Positions 1-11,841 of a stretch of DNA of 64,000 nucleotides are shown piece after piece. Each line of letters opens with the position of its first letter. Position 1 is the first letter of the stretch. The stretch covers positions 8,725,426 through 8,789,425 of the forward strand of contig NC_135263.1 in NCBI RefSeq assembly GCF_964204865.1, given 5' to 3'. The translations under genes were made by a program, and so were the position numbers. The notes below the pieces were generated by a model. The model had not been told where the DNA came from. It searched no databases and worked only from the letters and a program-made list of their open reading frames with translations. The stretch comes from Styela clava (taxonomy: Eukaryota; Chordata; Ascidiacea; Stolidobranchia; Styelidae).

Positions 1-1386
1 TGTAGACTCCGCAGTTCGAGTAAAACAAAGTGCCTTTTTCACTTTCAGTGTTATCAGTAATCCCATGACAATTAAAGGCTTCATGTTAGTTTCACATATG
101 ACAGTATGTTCATGCAATGTTGGTGGGGTTATATATTGACTAGTTAATGAAACGGACCTATTTTCTGTCGCTGGTTTAGCAAGAAACAGACGTGGTTGAA
201 ATAAATTAAGAGTTTTTAGTCTTTGGGGATCTGTGTTTAATGTTGCAGAAAATAGAAGCTTCTGAACTGATCTTTTAGGATTGATCAAATCCTGTAGTGT
301 TGCGTTTTCCGCTGTTGATTGCTCAGATTGAGGTAAATGATATCTTAATTTCTGAAGCCAGGACTGTTTAATTACATCCAATATTCGATCTGCTTCATCA
401 ATTACCAGAAACCTAAGCTTATTGAGATGAAGTAAATCTGGGACTTCGAGAAAGTGTGCCAATCTACCTGGTGTGGTAACAATTACATCTGGGAAAATCT
501 CAAACCCAAACTTGGATTTTTTTGAAAGCAAATACTTTTCAGTTTCAATTTGGCTTCCACCCAATAAAATAGACTTAATATTACTACCCTTGGACAATGT
601 AAGAAACACACCATGCACTTGTTTAGCCAGTTCAATTGTCGGAACAACAACTAAAGCCCTCGTTCCATTAATTGGTGATTCAAGCAAACAGTTAATAATT
701 GGTATCGCAAATGCCAAAGTCTTTCCACTGCCTGTAGGTGAACATACACAGATATCATTTGGTCTACTGATCATGAAACATTTGGAATTATAAAGCAAGG
801 CAGGTATGAGGCTTGTTTGAACAGGAAAAAGTTTAAATATCTCCATTTCCTTCAAATTTTTTTGCACCAGTTCATGGAAGCAAGTTAAGTCAAAATCCTC
901 TGAATTGTTGATATCAATATCAATCCAATATGGATTCTCTATCCATTCTGGCAACTTGTGGTCAACTTTAAACATTTCAAAATTGTAACCACCCTTCGGA
1001 GCTTTCAGTCTCATTTTCAATACTTCAAATGGGTCATATTTATTGTTCCCTTCCGTCCCAACTCTGGAAACACTTTCAACATCTTGATTTTTCTTATAAG
1101 GGCTATGTATCAAATCTCTTTTTTCATTATTAACAATTTTTTCAGGAAGTTGATTAGAACTATTTTTTATTTGTTCAACTTTGACCTTTTTGGTGTCGAT
1201 ATTATCATCAATTTCTTTTGTCGTGGAAAACTCTTTGTCACCAGGAACCAATGTTTCATCCAACAGTCTTTTAGCAGCCTTCTTCTTTTTTGCACTCTTT
1301 TTCAACGACTCCAGAATATCATTTTTATTCGATTCATTCTTAATCAAACTGCTATCCTCGTCTCCATAACGAATTATTGGGAACAT
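1..1386 (-). CDS. DDX51: DDX51-like DEAD-box RNA helicase, N-terminal 462 residues (3' end outside window)
   Basis: The minus strand is open without introns from an ATG at 1386-1384 to the window edge, giving 462 residues. Known role of the family: an ATP-dependent RNA helicase of the nucleolus, needed for pre-60S ribosome maturation (Dbp6/DDX51). Seen in the protein: a lysine-rich N-terminal extension (residues 28-75), the Q-motif region near FPVQ (187-190), motif I SPTGSGKT (216-223), PTIELA (249-254), TPGRL (305-309), DEAD (330-333) and SAT (380-382). An insert between DEAD and SAT, with QSWLQKL after the DEAD box, matches DDX51 rather than DDX5-type helicases. The C-terminal RecA-like domain has only begun at the edge. 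The start fits the family: the protein opens MFPIIRYGDE. A good splice acceptor lies 23 bases upstream (intron 1410-2001), so a 5' untranslated exon is likely. Confidence 0.9.
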   Translation of the reverse strand, partial: MFPIIRYGDEDSSLIKNESNKNDILESLKKSAKKKKAAKRLLDETLVPGDKEFSTTKEIDDNIDTKKVKVEQIKNSSNQLPEKIVNNEKRDLIHSPYKKNQDVESVSRVGTEGNNKYDPFEVLKMRLKAPKGGYNFEMFKVDHKLPEWIENPYWIDIDINNSEDFDLTCFHELVQKNLKEMEIFKLFPVQTSLIPALLYNSKCFMISRPNDICVCSPTGSGKTLAFAIPIINCLLESPINGTRALVVVPTIELAKQVHGVFLTLSKGSNIKSILLGGSQIETEKYLLSKKSKFGFEIFPDVIVTTPGRLAHFLEVPDLLHLNKLRFLVIDEADRILDVIKQSWLQKLRYHLPQSEQSTAENATLQDLINPKRSVQKLLFSATLNTDPQRLKTLNLFQPRLFLAKPATENRSVSLTSQYITPPTLHEHTVICETNMKPLIVMGLLITLKVKKALCFTRTAEST

Positions 1387-1489
1387 TTTATTTATTTAAT
1401 CGATCAGTTCTGACAATAAAAAAGCATTGACATAACAAATGAAACAAAATAATAACCACAAAAAAGTTCATACAAACATTCCTCAGATT

Positions 1490-1733
1490 CATCTTGTAAA
1501 ACTTTTGATAAGGATCGATAAGACCTTGGTTTTGATTTGTTCAAATTTATTCAGAAATCTCGACTTATCAGAAATATTCATATTTGGTATATCTGAAAAT
1601 CTCGTAATTCTCTACTTTGTAATTTTTTTTGATAAATGAAAATAAAATACATCCCCCAAAAATAAGCTATAGTGTTACGGTATTTTTCGAAAAAAAATTG
1701 AAATAAGATGCTCTCTAGTTTTCGAGAAAACGG
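1490..1733 (-). mobile_element. MITE copy (family with CGTGTTTC termini), truncated, in DDX51 5' intron
   Basis: Read on the minus strand, this stretch aligns with the element at 26762-27093. Both share a GAAAATAAG-type end, the core GCTTATTTT..GGGGGATGT, then TTTATCAAAA, ACAAAGT.GAGAATTACGAG and ATTTTCA.ATATAC. The terminal end is at about 1733; the other end has decayed. There is no coding capacity. Confidence 0.6.
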
Positions 1734-1880
1734 GTATATATATATATCTGTATCGGTACCGGCATATTTCATATATATAGGCTTACCGGTACCGTATATA
1801 TATAGCCTACCGGTACGGTACCGTATATATATAGCCTATTGCTGTATTGGTACCGGTACAGTACCGGTATACACAGTCCC
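1730..1880. repeat. Palindromic GGTACC/ACCGGTA low-complexity tract
   Basis: Several alternating blocks of tatatata and the self-complementary strings ggtaccgg, accggtaccg and tacggtaccg make up this tract. Similar short tracts occur at about 13804-13830 and 42340-42385, so it is a dispersed simple repeat rather than a single-site accident. Confidence 0.7.
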
Positions 1881-2001
1881 GAATATAGAATAATAGAGAT
1901 CGCCGGTTAGGTCATTCAAATGAATAAATAAAATGAAACTCTTCATTATTAAGAATATTGACATATACATAGAAAAGACAAAAAAGCATAGGCATACTTA
2001 C

Positions 2002-2110
2002 CTACTGTTTTTTCCACTGAAAACAGCTCTTGTACCTAATTCACCAGTAACAATAACGTGTTTCCCTCTGAATAAGCAGAATTTCAATGATGACTTGCAA
2101 ATTCTATTTT
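2002..2110 (-). other. DDX51: Probable 5' untranslated exon of DDX51
   Basis: On the minus strand a clear donor (AACAGTAG followed by gtaagtatg) lies at 2001. A pyrimidine-rich acceptor (ttttttattgtcag) lies just upstream of the DDX51 ATG at 1410. Joining the two gives a 592-base intron. The joined exon reads open into the DDX51 frame from a stop near 2110, but it has no in-frame ATG, so I treat it as untranslated. Its outer boundary is not defined by sequence. Confidence 0.5.
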
Positions 2111-2804
2111 AAAACCACGCCTATTTTGAGATCAATACAAATCAATCATTTAAACCGTGATGATTATTGGTTGATGTTGTTTCAAATTCAGTTATGCGAG
2201 ACGAAAATGCGTGGCCAAACTTTATGCGTAAAGCAAGTATATTTCGCTACAGCTAGAACTGTGCAACTGCATGTCAACAAATTTTCATGGTTTGGTTTTT
2301 AAATCCATTTTCTTAGATGCTGCACTGCTATCTTTGTTTGTAGGGGTGTTTATTACAACCGGTCCACAATTTTGTGCCAAATTACGCATCGTTTTGAGCA
2401 ACCATAAACAAGATCAAAAAGTGAGCATAGTACCATATTCTTTTTCTGAATTATGATGATATTCAAGATTTGAAAAATAAGACTGTTTAATCCAGACTAT
2501 GAATTTATTTTGAACCTGGTTTCTGGACTGTGTACAGGTAATCTATGGAATAAAGTTGTTGTTAGTTTTAGGTAAAGTAAAAATGGATACATAAGGGATA
2601 ATCTTGATGAGGTTGAATTATACTCAACTTTTTACCCAGTTACAGAGTTACAATTATAATAATCATTTATTTTTATCATATGTCTGTATGTAGACTACTG
2701 GTGTATTTTCAGATAGGCCTATTTCGTCAAGGACATACCATTGACAGTTTGAGTTGAAGAATGAGATGACATCCACCTAGCATTTGATAGGGATTACTCG
2801 TACT

Positions 2805-5800
2805 ATGGATGAAGAAAGTGAGACGATTGTTAAAGAAGGAGGTAACTTTAAAATCTATAACTATAAAATTACAAAGTGGTACCGCATTAACTCTGTAACT
2901 TGAGATATTATCTTGATGAAAAGCAACATAATGAAAGCACTGAATCTGAAGCAGCAGGGAAATGGAATGGCATGACTTGTGTAACTTTTCCAATTGGTGT
3001 CAATTTGTTTATATTTTCAAATTTCAGATGTTGTATCATACGCCAATGAGCTGCTGTCGAAATGCAACATTCAGTTCATGATTGAAGAATATTCAGAATG
3101 CACAAGTGATTTGTTTCTTGCATTGTATCATGCAATTTTGGGAGACTTTCCACCAGGTTATTACTCATTTGACACCTATAATGCAGCTTATGAAAAAGTT
3201 CATTTTTTTATTATTCCAGGCATATGAAGCTTTCATTTGAATGATTACTACTAATATTGCGAATAAAGTTTATTCAATTTTATCACCCATCAAGATGTTT
3301 TTCAATTTTATGAATTCCCACAGTCATATGATTTTGAAAATATCGCGGTATATTTTGGAACATTTAAGCAATAGTATCATCTTTGTTAATATGGATGATT
3401 TTTTATGTACGTAAGAACAAACCTGGCTGATACTTAAAGATGTACTTTTGCTATATAGCCTATTTTTCTTCAATCTCATTCTAAATAATTAAAGTTATTA
3501 CCATTGAAAACAGTCTTCATGATTGTTGTCAAATTTTGTTTGGATAATTTCTTCGGTTTTTTGAGAAAATTTTGTGATAGGTAGCTTATTATATATATAT
3601 TTTTGTATTTTATAGGAACTCTTGTTGATTGTAGCTCAAAAGAAGCACAAATTCACAATATTAAATGCATAGTTGAAACATTGTCAGAAGATTATTTAAA
3701 AGTAGATTTGTCTCATATACAACCTGAAGATATAGTAAATTGTGATCTATTGTCTGTTTACAACTTGATTGAAATTCTCGACGGTCTACTGGATTATTTG
3801 CTGGAAAAGATTGGAATGGATAGTGACAGTGGGGGTATGAATTTTAAGTTTTTTGTACGATATTAGCTCAAAAAAATTTTTGGATCAGAATCTAAGCAAT
3901 TTTCATTTGTTATTTCCTCTGAACAAGTCTTTGATCAAGACAGAGCTGATCATTGCTGATAATTAATGGTCCTCCTGATGATGATGGGTTATGTATTGAT
4001 CTCTGATCAGCCAGAACTCAACTTTTTGATCCTGGATTTGATAAACCAGTTTAAATGTCGATCTAAACAAGAAAAATTCCATTTTTTTAATAAATTCTAA
4101 CATGGTTAGCTTAGCACAGGTTTATGAGCTAAGATATTATTGAAAAGCTGTGACCTGTGAGATGGTAAATTTGATCTCAGAAAACGAGAATATCTCATCT
4201 TGTATTTCCTTATTTTATGAAATGTTAACCATTTTTGATTTGAACAATTTGACCAAACAGATGAAGGTGACATAGATTCAGATCAACTGAGTGATAATGC
4301 AAAACTGATGGCTATGCAAACTATTCAAAAAGAAATGGAAAAATTGAATGTTTCACAAGGGTGAGTATGAGGGGATCATTGATACTGTTATGAAATAATT
4401 CTGTACAATAACCTTGTCCTAATAAGATAAACATATTTCTTCGATTGGTGCATTTTTTGTGAAAAATGTAAGAATATACAATTTTTTTGTATTATGTATT
4501 TCAGGGATCCCACATTTTCAAGTACAGCGGAGTTAATTGCCCTTGGTAAATCAGCTACTGATGAAGACAAATTATCCCAAAGCGACAAATTTGAACAACT
4601 TGAACCTCAACTGAGTCGCACTCCTGAACTAAGTGATGATATTTCTGATGGAGAACTTTCCGATCATACATTGCGTGCAACCACTGATTTATCTCCGAGG
4701 AACGACACTCTAAAACATGCTTTACCAAGTATTTCTCCGGTTCCATCAGATATGGACAGCTATAAATCACTTCCTAAAGAATTAAACGGGTTTTCATCAA
4801 CTTTATCTCACCTTAAAAATGGCTTAAACTCAACAGACCAAAATGGAAGTAGAGATTTTGTGCCTTCGATGAGACCTCCCTCTCCTCCTGGTTCTGGTAT
4901 AGTTATTAGTGATAGTGGAAGTAGTATGGATAGTGAAAGGCAAAGACAAGCACTTGATGTTGAATTGGATGACAAACATACGTCATTTTTACTCAAGGTA
5001 AAATTCGAGGTGACTTGTACATTTGAACCCACGTAAATTTGAACCCATACATTTGCACCCGTATATCCGTGGGATCAATTTATATGAGGGTGCTAAAATC
5101 CATGAGTTAGGGTTAGTATGGGTTCGAATATCCGTAAAAAAAATTTTCATAGATGCAATAGTATGCAGGTGCAATTGTCGTTGGTTCAAATGTACGTGGG
5201 TTCAAATGTGATGGCACCAAAATTTGAGAGTTGTTAAAATTTTAATAATTCAATAAATCAGAATTATTCGTGTTCTGTTATCCTAGTCAACTTTTTTCTC
5301 TTGTCAATTTTTCCCTAATTGCACAGAAAAAGGAACACTCAAGATTTAATCAGGAATCTTCAGGATCAGAATCCATTGATGTTGCTGATGGTGGTGGAAG
5401 AGGAAAACTAGATGAAGATGATGATTCATCACAGCGAAATATAGATTCTCGGTAATTTTTATGTTGCAGATATATTACACATATATGAAGACGTACAATA
5501 AGTTTTAGTTCGATTTAATATAGTCTAGTCTGGTGAATTTATTATCTTGCATTAAACAGTCAATGCAAATCAATTCAGGAAAAAAATTTCTGAATGGATT
5601 ATATACATATTAAAAACTTCTTAATTTATGACAGTGCAGAATAATAAACAAAAATATGATTCTACCCTCAGGCCTACAATGCTTCCACCTCGAAAAGAAA
5701 AGGATTGGCAAGCAATGTTGGATAATTTACAGAAAACTGTTGAAGAATCGAAGAAAATAAGGCAAGAATATTTTTCATCTTCAAGACTCAGACCAGAATT

Positions 5801-8800
5801 GACAGCTTCAAGTGATGATCTTCATACAAGGTAAACTGAATACATTCATAGCATTTTTTTTTATCTGTTATATAAACACTCCATTCTTGAGTAATTGATT
5901 TTTTTTCATTCTCAACCAAGTTATCGTATTAGCAATCTCATTTGGTAACTGTGTTCGAATATATAAAATAATCTTTTGAATTTATAGTTTATATGACAGA
6001 TTTTTTCTTATTTTAGTCTTGCGGATGACACAGCAACTACAGAAGAATCTTTGGATGGTAAAACATTAATTTTTATAATGGCTTTTTAGAATCCTTGATG
6101 CGCATTCATCATAAATATATGATACAAATGTATGATAATATTGATAGAAAATTTACTTGTCGGGAAGACAACTAACTGATTTTATTAACATTTTGGAAAA
6201 TTATGCCATTTTTATCCTGGTAATTCATTTTATGCAGATTCACTTGTGCCCAGAAGAGGCAGAAGTAGACGTAAAAATGTTCGATTTGAAGATACAGTTT
6301 CTACTAAAACTGCAAAAGAACTAAAACAATTCAGAGACTTACTTGAAAAGGAGAAGACGTTACAAAAAGAGAAAAACAAGGCAAGTAACAAACAAAAAAA
6401 TATAAATTTATATTTAAAAAAATAAACTTTTTTTGGTTCTTTCAGATTCTAGCAAGAAGTTATCAAGATCATCTGGATGAAGTTCAAGATTCTGAAAAAG
6501 AAAAACTGAATCCGATGAGAAGAAAAGTTTCTGACACTGAAAAGAAGGTAGTAATGATTGTTGTGAAAATATATGTACAAGTTAGCAAACTCTAGTCTGG
6601 TTTTAGTACTTTGTATAAATTATACTATTACTTATAGGCCTTATGGCTATATTTGTACTAAAAAGGTAAAAGAAACAATTCAACAACAAAAACAAGGCAA
6701 AAGAAGAGTGCCGCGGAAATCAATGAGGAAGAGAAATAATATGACTGATGCAGCCAAGTTGAAAAGTTGGCTGAGCCCGGAAAGCAAGTTAACTCTTTGT
6801 TCAGCTGGAATATCAAATACGTTTTAAATTGAAAAAAAAATTCAGAGAATAAATTACTCCAAATTTCGTAGATTCAGATAATTTTTCAATGTAGCATTTT
6901 AATTAAACACCTCTCTTGTTTGTCTGTCCAATACTGAGTTTTACACCCTAGATGGGGTGGTCGGTCAAGTATGAACCTAAGATTTTTATCCTGTGATATT
7001 AGCATAGTTAGATCCAAGACTCCACTTCATATCTCATCACTAACTTAGCATGCAAAATATTCAAGTTTACTCTGGACTTCTGTGATAGCATTTTTTTCAA
7101 ATAATATTACAATCTCTGTTTTTAAAATGTAAATAACTAAACAATTTGCAAACTTACACGATTCCTGTAACAGTCGGTACTCAGTCTCTCACATGTTTGT
7201 ACATTTTTTTAATTCTGAATATCTTTATTTTTTTTTCAGAATGCAAAGCTACGACCAAGCGATCTGCTCCCAAACGACTTCCATATACCGCAGCTACTGC
7301 ACCACTCAGTGCTGGCATTGAGTCGATAAATGAATATGATCTTCTTCCCAAATTACTCGAAGAATTTCCACAGCTTGAATTACCTGCAGCAACTCTCAAT
7401 GATATGTGGCACAAACAATTTCGACAGATTGAGCATCTTACAAAAGCTTCATTTGATCATAAAAACAAGAAGCGTCAGGGTGAAATGCAGGTAATAATCA
7501 GTATGACGGTTAAACAAGGTTTTGCAATTTTCCAAAATACACTCGTAATATTATCGCAAATGAGTGGGATTTCTCTTATTCTCTAATCTAACTATTCCCA
7601 CTTTGCAGTGTGAATTTGTATAAATTGCATAAATGCTAGAGCTGAAAAAATGAATTTTACCTAACACTAGTGTCTGTACCATAATACCAATTATGCATTA
7701 TTAAATATCAAATAGGGGCATGGCTGCATGCACTATGCAGAGAAAAAACATCCAGAAAAATAAGAACTATATCATAAGCAGAAAACTAACTCAACTGTCC
7801 AATTGCATTGAGTGACGCAAACAACATCTTCACACAACTTTATTTTTTCAGTTACATGAAGCCCATCTCAAGCATGAGTTACTGACCAGCATAATGCAAA
7901 AAGATCACGAACACACCAGACATCTCAGAGATGTGAAAGAACGAGCTGCAAAACAAAAAGAAGCTCAAAGAATTTTACGAGACAGGAGATTACAGACAGC
8001 TCGAATCAGGAAATATTATAAGTAAGAGTAGTCAATGGTGTGCAAAATTCAGTTTAGCATTAATTTTCACTATTTGGTAATGACAAAAACATTGAGTTTT
8101 AGTTAGCAATGCTATTATGCTGAGTAGAATCATGTTTAATTCTTTATTCGAAGTCATTTCAAATATATTCCGCTTTTGTATGAATAAAAATGCTTGAATT
8201 ATTTCAACTTCAAATAGGAATATCTCTCATTTAAATTTCACTCTGATTTCAGAGATTATCATTTGCAAATGAAAGGTAGGATGATGAAGCGGAGAACCAA
8301 GGAAGAAAAGGTAAACATGAAACTCCATTCAGTTTTGTTTTTGTTTTATTCAGTTTCAAAACCACCATGAGATTGTATATCATAGATTAAGTTTAATTTA
8401 CTACTAATTGATAAGGGTATTTTAACATGATTGCCTTGACTGGTTTGTTTTTTGTAGCCTTAGCAATTTCCATAGTGAAGTGGGGATGTACCTAACGGGT
8501 TCTTTGAGAGCAAGCTCAAATATAACTAGAGCTGCGTGCAGCTTTAACAGGCTTCCCGCGTAAAAAAAAATTTGCATTTTATTGCTAGCTGAGAACTTCT
8601 GCACATTTGAGGTGAATTTCAAGTTTGTAGGACCAATTTGAAAAAATAATAATAATAAATAAATAATAATAATAATAAAACACAGGAATACAATAGGTTC
8701 CCTGCTGACAAGCAGCGGGAAGCCTAATTAAACGAGAAAGATTTCGATGCATGAGAAACCACTCGTCTTTGATTAATAAATTAGAAACCCAAAATAGAAA

Positions 8801-10534
8801 AACCTGGCGCCATACAGGCAGAAACAAAATCTAGGTATAGGATCCTCTTGGATTCGAATCCTCTGGTTTCGATATTCTGAATTGCCCATCCTTAGATGTA
8901 CGACAACTTTGTCATATCAAGATGCTATGATTATGGTTTTGTTGCGATTTTACAGCGAGGTAGCTTGATTTTTGAATTTGAAATAATTGAAGTCCTAATT
9001 CTAAAATAATATGTTTCTTTTTATGAAATCCGGATGCTCCAATCTTTGATAATGAAGCTTCAATTGTTTTTTTTGTTCAGATATTCAAGCGACTTTTTGA
9101 AGATGGTTTGTCAATCCAGCGAGCAAGATTGAGAGAATTGCGGAAATATGCAAGAGATAAAAGAGAAGAACAACAAAAACGACAACTTGATGAAATACAA
9201 AGCCTTGAAAATTATTACAAAGATCAGTTTAATATTTTGGCAGACACTCTTGCAAATGAACGAAATGATTTAAAAGTTCGAGATGCAGCTCAAATGAAGG
9301 TGATTGTAAATTTTCAATTCAAATGAGGCGCAGTTCTTACCACTTCATGGCAGCACCTGCCACGAACGAACCGCGGCGTCTCTTATCATGGTCTTGCGGC
9401 ACCTTCAGACGCCACAAAATACGTAAAACTGCACTTGATTCAAATGCAATACAATAATATAGATCAGGGTGGTCCAAACTGCGGCCCGCGGGACTTTTTT
9501 GAATCCCGATGTCGTGATTAATGTTTGTTGAAATCAGGGAATTTCAATGTTGTATCTATAAACGTCAAAACGGCGCCAATATGGGAATGACGACTTGTGA
9601 CCGGTACCGGCAAAATAAACTTCGAACCTTAAGCTCGCGCCAAGTAACTCCTCATTTGGAGAGACGTCTTGTGCCTTTATTTTAGTAAAAACACTCCTCT
9701 AGTTTCGAGCTGTGGCTATGTTGACAGCAGTGCTGAACCGTGGAGCTGACTTATCGCCTCGCGATCCAGATCTTTTTTCAGCTGAGTCTCGAGTCCCAAC
9801 TTAAACGGACGGACGAAACTATAACAATTCATCATACAATCGGTGTGAAAAAAGGTGACCTAGGAAAACTGGGAGGAAACGCATTTCCTTGCCTATAACA
9901 ACCTTAAACCACAGTGTCTGGTGTGTTTTCAAGTAATATCTGTCACAAAAGAATATAATTTTAAGACATTACAAAACCAAACATGATAAAATAAATATAC
10001 CAAAAATACGTTATTTCTCGGCAAGCAATTTTAAAATAACTAAAGGCTTCTATATCCTCCTCAAAAATCTGATTAGAACAGTAAAACCCCATTCTTAAAT
10101 TTATTTAAAGTGAGTAAATTTGCGTTGTTTTGATCATTTTTGGGTTTTCTCCGACTGCGGCCCGCGAAACATTTTCAAAAGATTTTGCGGCCCGCCAACC
10201 TTGGACCACCCTGATATAGATGCCTCATATTATTAAAATGTGTGTTCTCGCCTCGCTCATCATGCGACTGACATATTAATGAGCGTTTATTGATTCAATA
10301 AATATAACAGTAATATAGTTAGTAAATAACGATCATGACAGTCATAAATTTTGCATCTCACAGTTGATTCGTCAAATGAAACGTGGACTGAGGCAGAAGA
10401 TGGAAAAAGAAATTGGTGATTTACAAGATATGATTGCAAGAGATGATGAAGATGCATATTTTCGTGAAATTGAGGCAGACAGATTAAGAAGACAACTGCA
10501 GCTTGCAACATATCATGCTAAGTTTCAAGATTAA
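2805..10534 (+). CDS. CEP95: CEP95/CCDC45-like centrosomal protein, 16 exons, 838 residues
   Basis: Exons: 2805-2841, 3028-3156, 3616-3834, 4261-4360, 4505-4997, 5327-5451, 5672-5830, 6017-6057, 6238-6380, 6446-6547, 6666-6765, 7240-7490, 7852-8021, 8253-8310, 9081-9299, 10364-10534 (stop TAA). All junctions keep frame. The end of exon 11 uses a weak donor and is the least certain. The N terminus (YANELLSKCNI, then ALYHAILGD and IEILDGLLDYL) resembles the calponin-homology-like N-terminal domain of CEP95. A Ser/Asp-rich middle follows. The C-terminal third is Arg/Lys/Glu-rich coiled coil ending EIEADRLRRQL..AKFQD, as in CEP95. Length is close to the vertebrate protein (about 820). Known role: a centrosome and spindle-pole protein of unclear function. 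The intron after exon 9 starts with GC (AAG|GCAAGT). A poly(A) signal lies at 11080. Confidence 0.88.
5019..5209. mobile_element. Small foldback MITE in CEP95 intron 5
   Basis: Inverted ends of about 40 bases read acatttgaacccacgta on the left and, as the reverse complement of the right end, acatttgaacccacgtac. Both continue into a CATTTGCACC / AATTGCACC motif. The element is 191 bases, is noncoding and sits inside intron 4998-5326. Related diverged fragments lie near 42100-42140 and 44620-44770. Confidence 0.65.
8546..8724. repeat. Short inverted-repeat element in CEP95 intron
   Basis: The motif aggcttcccgc at about 8550 reappears inverted as gcgggaagcct at about 8714, about 170 bases apart. 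Between them is an AAT/AAAT microsatellite (8643-8681). It is a possible decayed MITE. I saw no duplication of the target site. Confidence 0.35.
9312..9456. repeat. Fragment of the 43 kb MITE family in CEP95 intron
   Basis: This stretch shares gcagttcttaccacttcatg, then ctgccacgaacgaaccgcgg and the downstream aaaactgcacttgat, with 43138-43600. It lies directly upstream of the hAT element that starts at 9465, so two repeats of different age have accumulated in this intron. Confidence 0.6.
9465..10213 (-). mobile_element. Non-autonomous hAT-type element (749 bp) in CEP95 intron 15
   Basis: The ends are inverted: cagggtggtccaaactgcgg on the left and ..ggaccaccctg on the right. Each is followed inward by GCGGCCCGC motifs. 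It is flanked by a perfect 8-bp target duplication, atatagat (9457-9464 and 10214-10221), which is the hAT hallmark. There is no transposase reading frame. A second copy of the family, in the opposite orientation, starts at 32045. Confidence 0.9.
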
Positions 10535-11841
10535 CAATATGAATTACGAATATTACTATAATGCAAATAAGACTGTGAATACTTTTATGACCAAATTTTA
10601 TATATTGTGTTAAAATTGTGAGAGAGGCACTGTGTTTGTGTAATCATAGTGTCATAATTTGATAGTCAACATCCCTAGTATTTCAGACTCTTGTTAGTTT
10701 AACTTTATGAATATGTAACTTATAAGCAAATAGAGCGATCTTATTTTATTGCAAGTTTTTTTATTTGACCAATTTCACGAGTTTGGACGCGCTAGTTTTC
10801 GAAGTCACTTGACTTTTAAAATTGTAACCAAAGCTTGTAGAGTTCAATATTTTTCATTGTGTGTTTAACACTTTTCTTGTTGAGTAGTGTGGAAATTTAT
10901 CACTCATTATTTATATGATGTTATGTATTTCATTAGTTTCTCCTGAAGTTTTGTACTGAAATTTACCATTCAAGTAGTATGTGTATATTTGATAGTGTAG
11001 AGAACTGTATAAATCATTGAGTAGTTTGCAAAACTTTGAATGACATATAACAAAGAGTTTTAATATTTAAACTTATTCTAATAAATATGAGACATTTGTA
11101 TGTTTTTAATTCTGTAGTTTCGCCTCTGAAAAGGGTATGTTCGTTAGGAAAAAGGTCTCTCGTGGTGATGTATATTTATTCTTTTAGTCTTGAAATGTCA
11201 GCGCCCCGTCGTATTTGACTTGCCATTCATAGAATAATGCTATTCGTATTTTTGACTTCTGTAGAAATTCAAGACACTCAGCCGCCGACTATACGTGGTA
11301 TAGAATGATGAAATTCCAGCTGCAATTTGTGCTGGGAGTTGCGACGGTGTAAACTGTAAATATGCTCATTTTTTTTTAATTACAGGCGTTTGGTTCAAAT
11401 TCATCGCTCCGCTATGAGCGGTAGTGAGCAACAATCTGTGCGAGCTTTCTCGAGTGTCGTTAACGCCGGGGACCCTACCGGTTCTCTTATATGTCGACTA
11501 AACTGATAATTTATTTGGAGAAACCAAAAATGTCCTGTTCATGAATACGAATTGGCAATGTATTTAGATTTGACAAAAAAGCGTCATTTGCCGCGTTATT
11601 GGGCAGTGAGTAAATTAATATCCTCGTCTTTCCCGTTCAGTGTCAGATTATCATCCAGTCAATGCTGCAATGCAGGTTCTTGTAATTATTGGAAGGTAGG
11701 ATCGCTCCACTTTTCTGCTTTTGCAGTGTTGATAACGTTATGCTTAATATAGTTTACAAACTAAATAACAAAGGAAAAAATTTGTTTAGTCTGTGTTATC
11801 TCTAACATGAAAGCATGCCTGTCTCATGTCTGCCTGTTGAA
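10535..11841. other. CEP95 3' UTR and intergenic sequence
   Basis: The first ~560 bases are the likely CEP95 3' UTR, with an AATAAA at 11080-11085. From there to 11841 I see no conserved coding exon. The 66-codon plus-strand ORF at 11552 resembles nothing I recognise. Confidence 0.6.

Noticed and set aside
958-1413. 151-codon plus-strand ORF and the 106-codon ORF at 473-793
   Set aside because: Both are antisense shadows of the DDX51 coding strand, which has clear helicase motifs.
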